Source: Brevibacterium zhoupengii (GTDB lineage: Bacteria > Actinomycetota > Actinomycetes > Actinomycetales > Brevibacteriaceae). From it: a stretch of 64,000 bases of DNA. A program made the translations under genes and the position numbers. The notes beneath the pieces are model-generated. The model was given only the letters and a program-made list of their open reading frames with translations. It was not told the DNA's origin and did no database searches. Each line of letters begins with the position of its first letter. Positions within the stretch are counted from its first letter, which is position 1. The stretch spans positions 992,001-1,056,000 of the forward strand of contig NZ_CP088298.1 of NCBI RefSeq assembly GCF_021117425.1. The letters run 5' to 3'. Below are positions 42,812-52,278 of the stretch, piece after piece.

Positions 42812-43993
42812 ATGCGCGTGCTGATTGTCGGAGCCGGAATCGCCGGCTCCACGCTGGCTTACTGGCTGAAGCGAGCGGGACATGAGCCCACTCTTCTCGA
42901 GCGTTCACATGGTCTGCGCCGCGGCGGATACCTCATCGACTTCTGGGGCACCGGATTCGATGTGGCAGAGCGGATGGGCCTGGTGCCCAGGCTGCAGCGA
43001 GAAGGATACGAACTAACGGAGGTCCGCGACGTCGCATCAGACGGCCATCAGGTCGCGTCGCTTGATCCCCAGCGTATTGCCGCAGGAGCCAGCGGCCGAT
43101 ATGTCAGCATCCTTCGATCTGATCTCGCCGCCGCGATCTATGACAGCCTCGACGAAGGAGTCGAGACGATCTTCGGAGACACCGTCACCCGACTCACGGA
43201 GGGCGAACGGAGCATCAGCGTCGAGTTCGACCAAGCCGCCCCACGCGAATTCGACCTCGTTGTCGGTGCCGATGGACTGCACTCACAGGTTCGGACGTTG
43301 GCATTCGGTGCGGAGGAGAACTTCGAGCGCGACCTCGGGATCGCAGTCGCCGCATTCGATGTCACGGACTACCGTCCACGAGACGAACTCGTCGCCGTCA
43401 TGCATGCCGAGGTCGGATTTCAGGCGATCCGCGTCGCGCTGCGAGACGACGTGACGATGTTCATGCTCACCTTCCGACATCACGGCCCAGTGCCCATCGA
43501 CGATGTCAGTGCCCAACAGGAGCTGCTGCGCACGAGTCTGGCCGACGCCGGTTGGGAGATCCCAGAGATCTTGCGCCAGCTGCCGCATGCGCGGACGCTC
43601 TACCTCGACCGGGCGAGCCAGATCAGGATGCCCACGTGGACCAGCGGCAGAGTCGCACTCATCGGCGACGCCGCGGCGAGCCCGTCGTTGCTGGCCGGTC
43701 AGGGTTCGGCATTGGCGATGGTCGAAGCGTATGTGCTGGCGGCCGAATTGTCTGCCACGCCCCAGGATCATCGCCGAGCCTTCGCCGCATACGAACACCG
43801 GCTGATGCCGATGCTGCGCAGCAAACAGGACGCGGCCAAGGGGCTCGGCACAGCATTCGCCCCGCGCAGCCGCCCACGCCTGATCCTGCGCAACACTGTG
43901 ATGCGGCTGATGGGATTCCCTCCCGTCGCAAACCTCGCCATGGGCCGCAGCCTGCGAGACCCGATCGAACTTCCAGCCTGGCCGGGTGACTGA
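42812..43993 (+). CDS. FAD-dependent monooxygenase (PHBH family)
   Basis: 393 residues, single-component flavoprotein hydroxylase. GAGIAGSTLAYWL is the FAD-binding fold, VVGADGLHSQVR the DG motif and LIGDAAASPSLLAGQGSALAM the GD motif. It resembles TetX/MHPCO-type oxygenases that hydroxylate aromatic or polyketide substrates. Start at 42812 behind GGGAGGC, which puts the Rossmann fold at residue 4. It is divergent from the nuclease gene and not linked to a pathway, so the substrate is unknown. Confidence 0.85.
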   Translation: MRVLIVGAGIAGSTLAYWLKRAGHEPTLLERSHGLRRGGYLIDFWGTGFDVAERMGLVPRLQREGYELTEVRDVASDGHQVASLDPQRIAAGASGRYVSILRSDLAAAIYDSLDEGVETIFGDTVTRLTEGERSISVEFDQAAPREFDLVVGADGLHSQVRTLAFGAEENFERDLGIAVAAFDVTDYRPRDELVAVMHAEVGFQAIRVALRDDVTMFMLTFRHHGPVPIDDVSAQQELLRTSLADAGWEIPEILRQLPHARTLYLDRASQIRMPTWTSGRVALIGDAAASPSLLAGQGSALAMVEAYVLAAELSATPQDHRRAFAAYEHRLMPMLRSKQDAAKGLGTAFAPRSRPRLILRNTVMRLMGFPPVANLAMGRSLRDPIELPAWPGD

Positions 43994-44022
43994 GCTCAGA
44001 CACCCGACCGACTGCGCTCTGC

Positions 44023-47000
44023 TCAGGCCTTAAGCTCAGCCGCCAGCTCGTGGAAGTCGCGGCTGGGGTTGCCGAAGCGGTGCAGAGTCATCGACACTGC
44101 CTGCTCCTGCACGTAGTACCGCATCTCGACCCTCGCCGAGGAGGTCACCGGCTCATCGATGACCGCAACCTCGGGACGTGGTGCCGTTGCAGCCAGCAGC
44201 TCAGGCTCCTGCGGTCCGAGCACGCGGATGCGAGCTCCGACGGAGTCGTCGTAGCGACCCTGGGCGACCATGTCGGCGAAGACCGTAGCGGACTCGGTGC
44301 GAGCCGCAGCCTCGGCGTTCGTGGCAGCGATCTTCACCTCGGAGGCGACGTCCTCTGCGATGGACAGCTGCACCGTTGATCCGACGGACTTCGCCGCATG
44401 CAGCGAGCGCTCCAAGTCGAACACCGTAGCCGCCGAGGTCACCCGCAGGGTGACCGGACGGGGCCGGTAGCGGAAGATGTTGGCTTCCGAATGAAGGCCC
44501 GTGTGGTCCTTCGCAGCACCGAACTCACGTGCCAGCCACCGCTCATCGTCGGCCTTCGCCAGCTCGAGGTTCTGGCTCGCGTCAGTGGCTCCCGGCAGAG
44601 TGGAGGGATCGTCGGCGTAGTGACCGAAGAGCATGAGGTAGTTCGGTCCACCGGCCTTCGAGCCGAGCCCGACGGAGGACTGCTTCCAGCCGCCGAAGGA
44701 CTGGCGCCGCACGATCGCGCCGGTGATGCCGCGGTTGACGTAGGCGTTGCCGACCTGGACCTCGTCGAGCCAGGTGCGCACCTCTTCGGGATCGAGGGAG
44801 TGGATGCCGCCGGTGAGGCCGAAGTCCACAGCGTTCTGGAACTCGATGGCTTCGTCGAGGTCACGGGCGTGCATGAGACCGAGCACGGGCCCGAACACCT
44901 CGGTCAGGTGGAAAAAGGATCCCGGCTTGACGCCGTCCTTGATTCCCGGACTCCACAGGCGGCCCGTGTCGTCGAGCTGCTTGGGCTCGAGCAGCCAGGA
45001 CTCACCGGGCTCCAAAGAAGTCAGTGCTCGTTCGAGCTTGTCGGCGGGATCCTCGGTCAGCGGTCCCATGGTTGCCGACATGTTCGCAGGCCAGTCGACG
45101 ACCATCGACGAGGCGGCATCGATGAGCTGGCGCCGGTAACGCTCGGAATCATAGGTCGACCCGACCATGATGCCCAGCGAGGCGGCCGAGCACTTCTGCC
45201 CGGCATGGCCGAAGGCGGAGTACACGAGGTCGGCAACGGCCAGGTCGCGGTCCGCCGCGGGAGTGATGACCAGGGCGTTCTTGCCGGAGGTCTCCGCATT
45301 GACGTGCAGGTCAGGACGGAAGGACTTGAACAGAGCGGCCGTCTCGGAGGCACCCGTGAGGATGACGCGATCGACATCCGGATGGGCGACGAGGTGACGG
45401 CTAAGGTCACGGTCGGACGGGGTGCACAGCTGCAGCACGTCCTTCGACACGCCGGCTTGCCACAGGCAGTCGATGATGAGTGCCGAGCAGTGCTGGGTGG
45501 GCTTCGAGGGCTTGTGGATCACGGCCGAACCTGCGGCCAAGGCTGCCACGGTGCCACCGGTGGGGATGGCGATGGGGAAGTTCCACGGCGGGGTGACGAC
45601 GACCATCTCATCGGGGACGAAGTTCGCCCCCTCGAGGGTCTCCAGCTCCGCGGCGTTGAGAGCGTAGTAGCGGATGAAGTCGATGGCCTCGGAGATCTCC
45701 GGATCGGACTGCGAGGGCATCTTGCCCACCTCGGCGGCCTCAACGGCGATGAACTCACCGCGGCGTGCGGCGAAGATCTCGGCCGCACGGTGGAGGATCT
45801 CACCACGACCGGCAGCACCGAGCTCGCGCCAGGCCTTCGCCGCCTTGCGACCACCGGCGATCATCTCATCGAGCTGCGCAGCCGAATCGACCTTCGGCGT
45901 CTTCGGGCGGTCGTCGAGGTATCCGGGGGCGGTCGCCTCGGCGATGATGGACTTGACCCACTTCTGGTTCGCGGGCAGCGAGGGATCGGTGTCGGGCTCA
46001 TTGAAGAATTCGGTCGGCGCCGTGTCCGGAACATCGCGCTCGGCCGCACGATCCTGCCCGCGGTTGGGCAGGGGAGCAGTCTCGCCGTCTGTCGCGAGGA
46101 TGCCCTCGAGCTGTCGGACGGAGTCTTCGAAGCGGTTGGCCTCACGGACGAAGACGTCGTTGCCGTTGGCCAGGTCGAAGATGCCGGACATGAAGTTCTC
46201 GGACGAGGAATTCTCCTCGAGCCTGCGCACGAGGTAGGAGATGGCGACATCGAATTCCTTCGGGTGCACGGCCGGGACATAGAGGAGGAGGTCTCCGACG
46301 TCCTCGGTCACCGCGGCGGCCTGTTCCGAGGCCATGCCCTGCAGCATCTCGAACTCCACCCGGTTCGTGACCTCACGGTCGACAGACAGGTGGTGGGCGA
46401 AAGCGATGTCGAAGAGGTTGTGGCCGGCCACGCCGATGCGCAGCCCCTTCATCCGCTCGGGGGTGAAGAGCCAATGGAGGACGCGCTTGTAGTTCGCGTC
46501 GGTGGACTGCTTCGAGTCGCACGTGGTGGCGGGCCAGCCGGCGATCTCCGCGTGGACGGTCTCCATCGCCAGGTTCGCGCCCTTGACGAGGCGAACCTTG
46601 ATTCCGACCCCGCCGTTGGAGACGCGTTCGTTGGCGAACTCGCTCAGGCGCTGTACGGCACCCAGGGCATCGGGCTGGTAGCCCTGGATCACGATGCCGG
46701 CCTCGAGGTTCTTGAACTCGGGTTCGGCGAGCAGACGCGTGAAGACCGCGATCGTGAGCTCGAGGTCCCGGTACTCCTCCATGTCGAGGTTGACGAACTT
46801 GGACCCGGTCGGTGCCTTCGCCGCCTGCTGGTAGAGCGGGCGCAGGCGTTCGACGACGTAGTCGACGGTGTCGTCGAAGGCCCACATCGAGATCTGAGAA
46901 GCGACGGAGGAGACCTTGACGGAGACGTAGTCGACGTCCTCGCGCGCCAGCAGACGGTGGGTCTCTTCGAGGTGATGATCGGCTTCGCCATCACCGAGGA

Positions 47001-47457
47001 CAGCCTCGCCGAGGAGGTTGATGTTGAGCCGGTGCCCGTCGGCGGTCAACGTGGAGACGGCCTTGCCGAACTGCTTGTCGCGGGCATCGACGACCATGTG
47101 CCCGACCATCTGGCGCAGGCGGGTCCGAGCAGCGGGGACGACGACCTGCGGCGCGATCTTGGCCAATGCGGCACCGGTCTTGATCTGGGCACGGTCGAGT
47201 GCGGACATCGTCTCGGGAGCGAGTTTGCCGACCTCGGCCAGGGCATCGGCGGCGGCGTGCACGTCATCGGTGCGCACGACCCGATCGACGAATCCGACGG
47301 TGAAGTCGAGTCCGTTGGGGTCCGAGAGCACCGCCGAGAGGCGTTCGGCCGCAGGGTTCTTCGCAGTGGTCTTGCTCGTTGCCACGCGCAGCCATTTGCG
47401 GACGGTGTCGATGGAGCGACTGGTGAGCTGATCGAGATCAGAATCTGTGTGCAACAA
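44023..47457 (-). CDS. putA: Bifunctional proline dehydrogenase / L-glutamate gamma-semialdehyde dehydrogenase
   Basis: 1144 residues. Residues 1-480 form the FAD-dependent proline dehydrogenase barrel (KVSSVASQISMWAFDD, GIKVRLVKGANLAMET, RIGVAGHNLFDIAFAHHL). Residues about 520-1010 are the aldehyde dehydrogenase, with ETSGKNALVITP and the nucleophile in GHAGQKCSAAS, followed by a C-terminal extension. It oxidises proline to glutamate. There is no N-terminal DNA-binding domain, so it is not self-regulating. Translation seems to begin at a TTG (two in tandem) behind AAAAGGAA. Probably controlled by the divergent regulator at 47642. Confidence 0.95.
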   Translation of the reverse strand: MLHTDSDLDQLTSRSIDTVRKWLRVATSKTTAKNPAAERLSAVLSDPNGLDFTVGFVDRVVRTDDVHAAADALAEVGKLAPETMSALDRAQIKTGAALAKIAPQVVVPAARTRLRQMVGHMVVDARDKQFGKAVSTLTADGHRLNINLLGEAVLGDGEADHHLEETHRLLAREDVDYVSVKVSSVASQISMWAFDDTVDYVVERLRPLYQQAAKAPTGSKFVNLDMEEYRDLELTIAVFTRLLAEPEFKNLEAGIVIQGYQPDALGAVQRLSEFANERVSNGGVGIKVRLVKGANLAMETVHAEIAGWPATTCDSKQSTDANYKRVLHWLFTPERMKGLRIGVAGHNLFDIAFAHHLSVDREVTNRVEFEMLQGMASEQAAAVTEDVGDLLLYVPAVHPKEFDVAISYLVRRLEENSSSENFMSGIFDLANGNDVFVREANRFEDSVRQLEGILATDGETAPLPNRGQDRAAERDVPDTAPTEFFNEPDTDPSLPANQKWVKSIIAEATAPGYLDDRPKTPKVDSAAQLDEMIAGGRKAAKAWRELGAAGRGEILHRAAEIFAARRGEFIAVEAAEVGKMPSQSDPEISEAIDFIRYYALNAAELETLEGANFVPDEMVVVTPPWNFPIAIPTGGTVAALAAGSAVIHKPSKPTQHCSALIIDCLWQAGVSKDVLQLCTPSDRDLSRHLVAHPDVDRVILTGASETAALFKSFRPDLHVNAETSGKNALVITPAADRDLAVADLVYSAFGHAGQKCSAASLGIMVGSTYDSERYRRQLIDAASSMVVDWPANMSATMGPLTEDPADKLERALTSLEPGESWLLEPKQLDDTGRLWSPGIKDGVKPGSFFHLTEVFGPVLGLMHARDLDEAIEFQNAVDFGLTGGIHSLDPEEVRTWLDEVQVGNAYVNRGITGAIVRRQSFGGWKQSSVGLGSKAGGPNYLMLFGHYADDPSTLPGATDASQNLELAKADDERWLAREFGAAKDHTGLHSEANIFRYRPRPVTLRVTSAATVFDLERSLHAAKSVGSTVQLSIAEDVASEVKIAATNAEAAARTESATVFADMVAQGRYDDSVGARIRVLGPQEPELLAATAPRPEVAVIDEPVTSSARVEMRYYVQEQAVSMTLHRFGNPSRDFHELAAELKA

Positions 47458-47641
47458 CTGCTCGTTCCTTTTCTGTTGGACGAACTCTGGGTGAGTCTGG
47501 CTGGCTCTGTGCCGAGTGTTCCCGCGTCGTCGTTGACCTTTGACGGGATCGTTGAGATCAGTATGCGCCGGAGCAAATGCGGAGTGAAGGGTTCGTGACT
47601 CATCGCAGACATAGTTGAGTCAGAAGTAATAGAATAGAGTG

Positions 47642-49222
47642 ATGTATTCCTCAGAGATGCGCCGTGCCGCTGTCGCCGGGACGACCTCAGCCTCCATCGC
47701 CGAGGTGGCTGCGCAGTTCGACGTCTCACCGTCGAGTCTGCGTCGGTGGATGTTGCGATCCGACCTGGAAGATCGCCCGCGCAGCGGCCGTCCCCAGATC
47801 CAGAGCACGGCAGATCAGGTCATCGAAGCCCTGGTGAGCACGGCAGGGGCGAGGATCTCGGGGAAGGACTATTCGACCCGGGCACTGGCCGAGGCCACCG
47901 GTCTGAGCCAGAGCATCGTATCTCGCGCAATGAGGGGAATGACGGTGCCACGGGATCAGGTGCGCGGCGGCGATGAGATCACCGTTGTAGCGGGAGGATT
48001 CCCCCTGGTCATCATCGGCATTCGCGCGGCTGATCAGCGAGGCGGAGATGATATCGCTGGCAGTGGTGGTGACGGAGGTGGAGGCTCGATTGCAGTCTCG
48101 GCACGACGAGTTCAGCGCCGCATCGCCGGCATCGTGGCCGCCCTGCGTTCAGCCGGGGTTCAACACTGGCCGCAGCGATTCGACAGTGAGCATCGGCAGA
48201 CTGATGCCTCGGCGATGCTCGAGCTGCTTCAGGCTGGAGGCGAGCGGGAGCGCTTCGTCGTATTCGATCCTCACAAGGAGACGAGCGGAGGGGTGGCTGA
48301 GAGCCAAGACACGGCAGAGAGCGCGAACATCGCAGTCCATCGCGACTTCGCGGAATTCCTCGACGCCGCCAAATCTGCTCTTGCCGCGTGCCGCGACGTA
48401 CCCGGTTCCCTGCTCGACATGCTCGCCGCCCGAGTGCGCCACGGTTTCGAGGGGGTCATGTGGCGGGAGGCGAGCCACAACGATGCTCAGAGAAGTTCCA
48501 TTAGTTCTGACTCAATGGAGATCTCTTCGTGGTTGCCGAAGGAGACGCGCTCCATCACCGAACACCTGGCGATCGCACTGCGTGAGGAGATCATCGACTC
48601 CGGATACGAGCCTGGAGACCGAATCAATCCGCGTCTCCTGTCACGACGGATGCAGGTGCCTCGGTCGTCGGTGGATGCCGCACTGCGGCGCATGGTCGAT
48701 GACAAACTCCTCGACGGTTCCCGTGGCGGAACGAGGATTCCGCTGATCACCACCCTCGACGTCCTCGACCTCTACGCCGGACGCATGGCAGTGGGCGAGG
48801 TTCTCCTCCGGTCCCTGGCACTGAGGCCCAAGCGCTACTTCGTACCCGTGCAGCTGGCGCTGCGGCAGGTGGAGGCATCGGCGGCCACGAAGAGCGGCAT
48901 CGACGTCGAAGACGCGGACCTCCACTTCCAGCAGGAACTGGCACGAGCCTCCGGACTGCGGCAGAGCACTCGAGCCTTCGAAGCTCTGACCCTGCGTCTG
49001 CGCCTGTTCATCTCGGTCCTGCAGCTCGACTACTCACCAGCCAGCGACCGCATCCTCATCGATGATCGTGCGATCTTCAAAGCGCTGTCGCTGGGCGACG
49101 CTGACACCGCTGTGAGTGCCTGGCGCGGCAAAGTCGACAACGCGGTCAGGCACATGGCCGGACTCTTTGCTCGCCGTAGGTTCGACCAGGACCTCTGGGC
49201 ACAGCTGACACGGAGCGGATGA
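47642..49222 (+). CDS. Composite regulator: transposase-type HTH plus GntR/FCD module
   Basis: 526 residues from ATG, with a GTG directly before. Residues 1-50 form a homeodomain-like HTH (SIAEVAAQFDVSPSSLRRWM) of the type seen in IS630 transposases, and residues 60-100 a second HTH (TRALAEATGLSQSIVSRAM). Residues 100-290 match no family I know. From about 295 is a GntR winged helix (LLSRRMQVPRSSVDAALRRMVDDKLL) and an FCD effector domain. Between about 48029 and 48110 third-position GC falls to 9/28 codons in this frame but is 24/29 in the +1 frame, so a compensated pair of frameshifts is likely. Divergent from putA and perhaps its regulator. Confidence 0.75.
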   Translation: MYSSEMRRAAVAGTTSASIAEVAAQFDVSPSSLRRWMLRSDLEDRPRSGRPQIQSTADQVIEALVSTAGARISGKDYSTRALAEATGLSQSIVSRAMRGMTVPRDQVRGGDEITVVAGGFPLVIIGIRAADQRGGDDIAGSGGDGGGGSIAVSARRVQRRIAGIVAALRSAGVQHWPQRFDSEHRQTDASAMLELLQAGGERERFVVFDPHKETSGGVAESQDTAESANIAVHRDFAEFLDAAKSALAACRDVPGSLLDMLAARVRHGFEGVMWREASHNDAQRSSISSDSMEISSWLPKETRSITEHLAIALREEIIDSGYEPGDRINPRLLSRRMQVPRSSVDAALRRMVDDKLLDGSRGGTRIPLITTLDVLDLYAGRMAVGEVLLRSLALRPKRYFVPVQLALRQVEASAATKSGIDVEDADLHFQQELARASGLRQSTRAFEALTLRLRLFISVLQLDYSPASDRILIDDRAIFKALSLGDADTAVSAWRGKVDNAVRHMAGLFARRRFDQDLWAQLTRSG

Positions 49223-49316
49223 ACACACCCGCCGGACAACCTCGGCGAGGGTGACTGGTATAAATTTGGGGAAAGTCAGTGCTGGAGTTCGCAGAGTCGA
49301 AAGGGATAGCTGAACC

Positions 49317-49928
49317 GTGGAGACCTTGATTGTAGGCGTGGCCGGCGGCACCGGCAGCGGAAAGACGACCCTGACCCAGGCGCTGTTGGACAAGTGCGCG
49401 GGCCCGCCATCAGTACTGTTCCACGACAACTACTATCGGCGCCGGGATGAACTGACCTACGAGGAACGGGAGAAAGTCAACTACGACGACCTCGACGCCT
49501 TCGACAACGACCTCTTCGTCGAACACCTCAGCGCTCTGCGGTCTTCGCAGGCGGTCGAGAGTCCCGTCTACGACTTCTCGATCCACAACCGCAGCGATCG
49601 AACGACGCTTGTCGAACCCTCACCGGTCATCATCGTCGAGGGCATCCTCATCTTCGCAGAACCTCGGATCTGCGATCTGCTCGACATCAAGCTCTTCGTC
49701 GACACGGACGCCGACGTTCGCCTGCTGCGACGGATCAAGCGTGACGTGGTCGAGCGGGGACGCACGCTGCAGTCTGTCGAGGACCAGTACATCGGCACCG
49801 TCAAGCCGATGCATGAACTCTATGTCGAGCCCTCGAAGCGCAATGCAGACATCATCATCCCTGATGGCGGGCATAACATCGTGGCCATGGACATGGTGCT
49901 CAACCGCATTCAGAGGGACGTCGGCTAG
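49317..49928 (+). CDS. udk: Uridine kinase family protein
   Basis: 203 residues, P-loop phosphoribulokinase/uridine kinase fold. Walker A GGTGSGKTT is at residues 10-18, FHDNYYRRRDEL contains the substrate Asp/Tyr, and DFSIHNRSDRT plus KRDVVERGRT are the lid elements. It phosphorylates uridine and cytidine for pyrimidine salvage. GTG start behind GAAAGGGA, 94 bases after the composite regulator. Confidence 0.92.
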   Translation: METLIVGVAGGTGSGKTTLTQALLDKCAGPPSVLFHDNYYRRRDELTYEEREKVNYDDLDAFDNDLFVEHLSALRSSQAVESPVYDFSIHNRSDRTTLVEPSPVIIVEGILIFAEPRICDLLDIKLFVDTDADVRLLRRIKRDVVERGRTLQSVEDQYIGTVKPMHELYVEPSKRNADIIIPDGGHNIVAMDMVLNRIQRDVG

Positions 49929-49981
49929 TATCCCGCGTGGTCGGGAAATCTCGTGTCAGTGGCGACTCGTAGTGTGTTGGT

Positions 49982-51697
49982 ATGGACGCGATACCCGTTC
50001 CGGAGACTCCACCGGCGGATCATGATCTCATCGCCGAGATCGACCGCTTCGCTTCCATGCTGCGCGGCGCCGCATCTGCGGTGACCGAGTCCGCTGCGCT
50101 CGCTCGGATCGGCGCCCTCGAGTCCCTCAAAGCAACGATCGCCTCAGTGCAATCGACCGAGGCTGTGGCCTTCGAGGTGCTGCGCCGGCGTCGCGATGCG
50201 CTCAACCAGGTCCCGGACCGCGACTGCGGCACTCACGCCGCCGAGGAGATCGCCTTGGCGAAGCGAGTCTCACCGGGCAGCGGCCGGAAGTTCCTCTCCG
50301 CTTCACGAGCAATCGTCGGCGAACTGCCCAACACCTTCAAAGCGCTGTCCTCGGGTGAGATCTCCGAGGACAAGGCACGCATCATGGTCGACGAGACCGC
50401 GTGCCTGCCGACCGCCGACCGACGCAAGGTCGACACACGAATGAAATCCAGCCTGGCGCCATCCGGTCTGCGGAGTCTGCGGACCGAAGCGCGAGCCCTG
50501 GCGGAAGAGATGAACGACGAAGCCGCTGCCGAACGAGTGAAGAAGGCAACGGCCAATCGGCGTGTGTCGATGACCCCGCTCGAGGACGGGATGGGACGTG
50601 TCTCTGCGATTCTGCCCATCCAGCAGGCGGTCGCGGTCTACGAAGGACTGCGAGAAGGAGCAGATTCAGCGCTGGCAGCCGGAACGGCGAAGGGGCGCAG
50701 GCATAATCAGATCATGGTCGACACCCTTGTCGAGCGACTCACCGGACAGGCAGGCGCCGAGGCGGTTCCGACCGAAGTCCACCTGGTCATCGAGGCGGAA
50801 TCCCTGTTCTCCGACGGCATGGTTCCCGCGTGGCTGCCCGGATACGGCCCCCTGCCAGCCAAGACGGCCCGCAGCTTCATCGCCGCAAATGAGGCAGAGG
50901 TCTTCATCCGCCGCATGTTCACCCAGGTCACCGACGGTCAGCTGGTGGGCATGGAATCACGCTCCCGGACCTTCACCGGACGGCTCAGGCAGATGGTCGT
51001 CTACCGCGATGACGTGTGCCGCACGCCATGGTGCGATGCCAGGATCAAGCACGCCGACCACGCCGAGGGATACGCATCCGGGGGAGCGACCTCGTGGGAG
51101 AACGGCTCGGGACTGTGCGCGGCCTGCAACTATGCCAAGGAACACCCAGGGTGGAAGCACGAAGCCACGGCCCAGGGCCTGAAGGTCACCACACCGAGCG
51201 GCCTCGACTACGAAGCGGCAACACCTCCGTTCGTCAGACGAATGAAATACCCACGACCAGGTACAGCACCACCGGATGCGAACGGCGCCGACGATTGGCG
51301 GCTGCAACTCGCTGGGCTGCTCGAACCGCAGAGAGACCCACCTGAGACCGATTCCGAGTCGAATTTGGAGTCGGAGTCAGGCGACGGCGACGGCGGCGGG
51401 CGCGAGGTGGAGCTGCCATACCTCCCGATCTCGGCGTCGGAGGCCAGGAAGTTCGTGGAAGCGAAGCCGGCAGGGGAGCCAGCGGCCGAGCCGACGCCCG
51501 CAGGGGACACCCTCGAGTGCGAAATCGCCGAGGTGGTCGATCCTCCACTCATTCCGCCGACGATAAGTCGTCGTTACCGTCCCCGGTCCCGTAGGCCTGG
51601 GCGATCTCTGTCCTCCGGCCGACGGCGTGTGCCAGCGGCATCGACGGGCAGCGCAGTTGAGGAAGGGCTGCGCGAGGGAATGCTCGACGCCGGGTGA
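49982..51697 (+). CDS. DUF222 and HNH endonuclease domain protein (13E12-type)
   Basis: 571 residues. A DUF222 helical domain (about 20-300) is followed by an HNH motif: DDVCRTPWCDARIKHADHAEGYASGG, then SGLCAACNYAKEHPGW, with the zinc-type Cys pairs visible. The C-terminal 150 residues are low-complexity, acidic then basic. This family is abundant and variable in actinobacteria and its role is unclear; phage defence or mobile-element origin have been proposed. No other mobile genes are adjacent. Starts 53 bases after udk. Confidence 0.88.
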   Translation: MDAIPVPETPPADHDLIAEIDRFASMLRGAASAVTESAALARIGALESLKATIASVQSTEAVAFEVLRRRRDALNQVPDRDCGTHAAEEIALAKRVSPGSGRKFLSASRAIVGELPNTFKALSSGEISEDKARIMVDETACLPTADRRKVDTRMKSSLAPSGLRSLRTEARALAEEMNDEAAAERVKKATANRRVSMTPLEDGMGRVSAILPIQQAVAVYEGLREGADSALAAGTAKGRRHNQIMVDTLVERLTGQAGAEAVPTEVHLVIEAESLFSDGMVPAWLPGYGPLPAKTARSFIAANEAEVFIRRMFTQVTDGQLVGMESRSRTFTGRLRQMVVYRDDVCRTPWCDARIKHADHAEGYASGGATSWENGSGLCAACNYAKEHPGWKHEATAQGLKVTTPSGLDYEAATPPFVRRMKYPRPGTAPPDANGADDWRLQLAGLLEPQRDPPETDSESNLESESGDGDGGGREVELPYLPISASEARKFVEAKPAGEPAAEPTPAGDTLECEIAEVVDPPLIPPTISRRYRPRSRRPGRSLSSGRRRVPAASTGSAVEEGLREGMLDAG

Positions 51698-51759
51698 CGT
51701 GCTGAGACTGCAACAAATCCGACACGGCTGACACCACGATCTGCCTCAAGATTCTGAGT

Positions 51760-52278
51760 ATGAACGTTGACGATGGCAGCTCTCATGGACCCTCCGACCG
51801 AACAAGGCGCCTGCGCCGGATCGCGAGTCTCCTGCCACTGGCCACTGTCGCCGCGTGGGTGATCACGATCTTCGTGCCCATCCTCGACAGCGGCAACGAT
51901 GACGGGCCGAGGATCAGGATCACGTCGCTGGGGGAGACCCCGTTTGATCAGCCGACTGCTGTTCCGGGATTCTTCGCAGTCTGGCTGTTAGTGGTCGTCT
52001 TCTCGATCCTGCCTCTGCTCTTCGGGATCTCGCGCTGGTGGTCCGGTGCAGCGATGGTCATGGCCGTATTCCTCATCATCATTCTCGTCGTCGCCGCTCT
52101 CAACCCGCCGTCTCTGATGTGGGACGGCCAGACTGCTGACGGAATGCCGACAGGTGGCATGGAAGTCGCACTTCCCGACTTCGGGTTCTTCATAAGTTTG
52201 GTGGGAGCTTTGGCGCTTGGCGCAGCGGGGAGAGTCGGATGGTCTGCTGACAGATCTCGTCCGAGGCGACAGCCGTGA
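51760..52278 (+). CDS. Membrane protein of unknown family, single copy of a repeated domain
   Basis: 172 residues with about four helices. I recognise no family. Its layout RIASLLPLATVAAWVITIFVPILDS, then ITSLGE, then PPSLMWDGQTADGMPTGGMEVALP is repeated twice in the next gene, so the three domains are paralogous. The extracellular or periplasmic loops carry the conserved VPILDS...ITSLG and MWDGQ...GGMEV segments. The stop overlaps the next start (GTGA), which implies coupled synthesis and a joint complex. Confidence 0.7.
   Translation: MNVDDGSSHGPSDRTRRLRRIASLLPLATVAAWVITIFVPILDSGNDDGPRIRITSLGETPFDQPTAVPGFFAVWLLVVVFSILPLLFGISRWWSGAAMVMAVFLIIILVVAALNPPSLMWDGQTADGMPTGGMEVALPDFGFFISLVGALALGAAGRVGWSADRSRPRRQP

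Noticed and set aside
44398-47598. Very long open frame antisense to putA (over 1000 codons)
   Set aside because: It is the mirror of a high-GC gene with strong third-position bias; its translation has no recognisable domain, while putA on the other strand has complete motifs.
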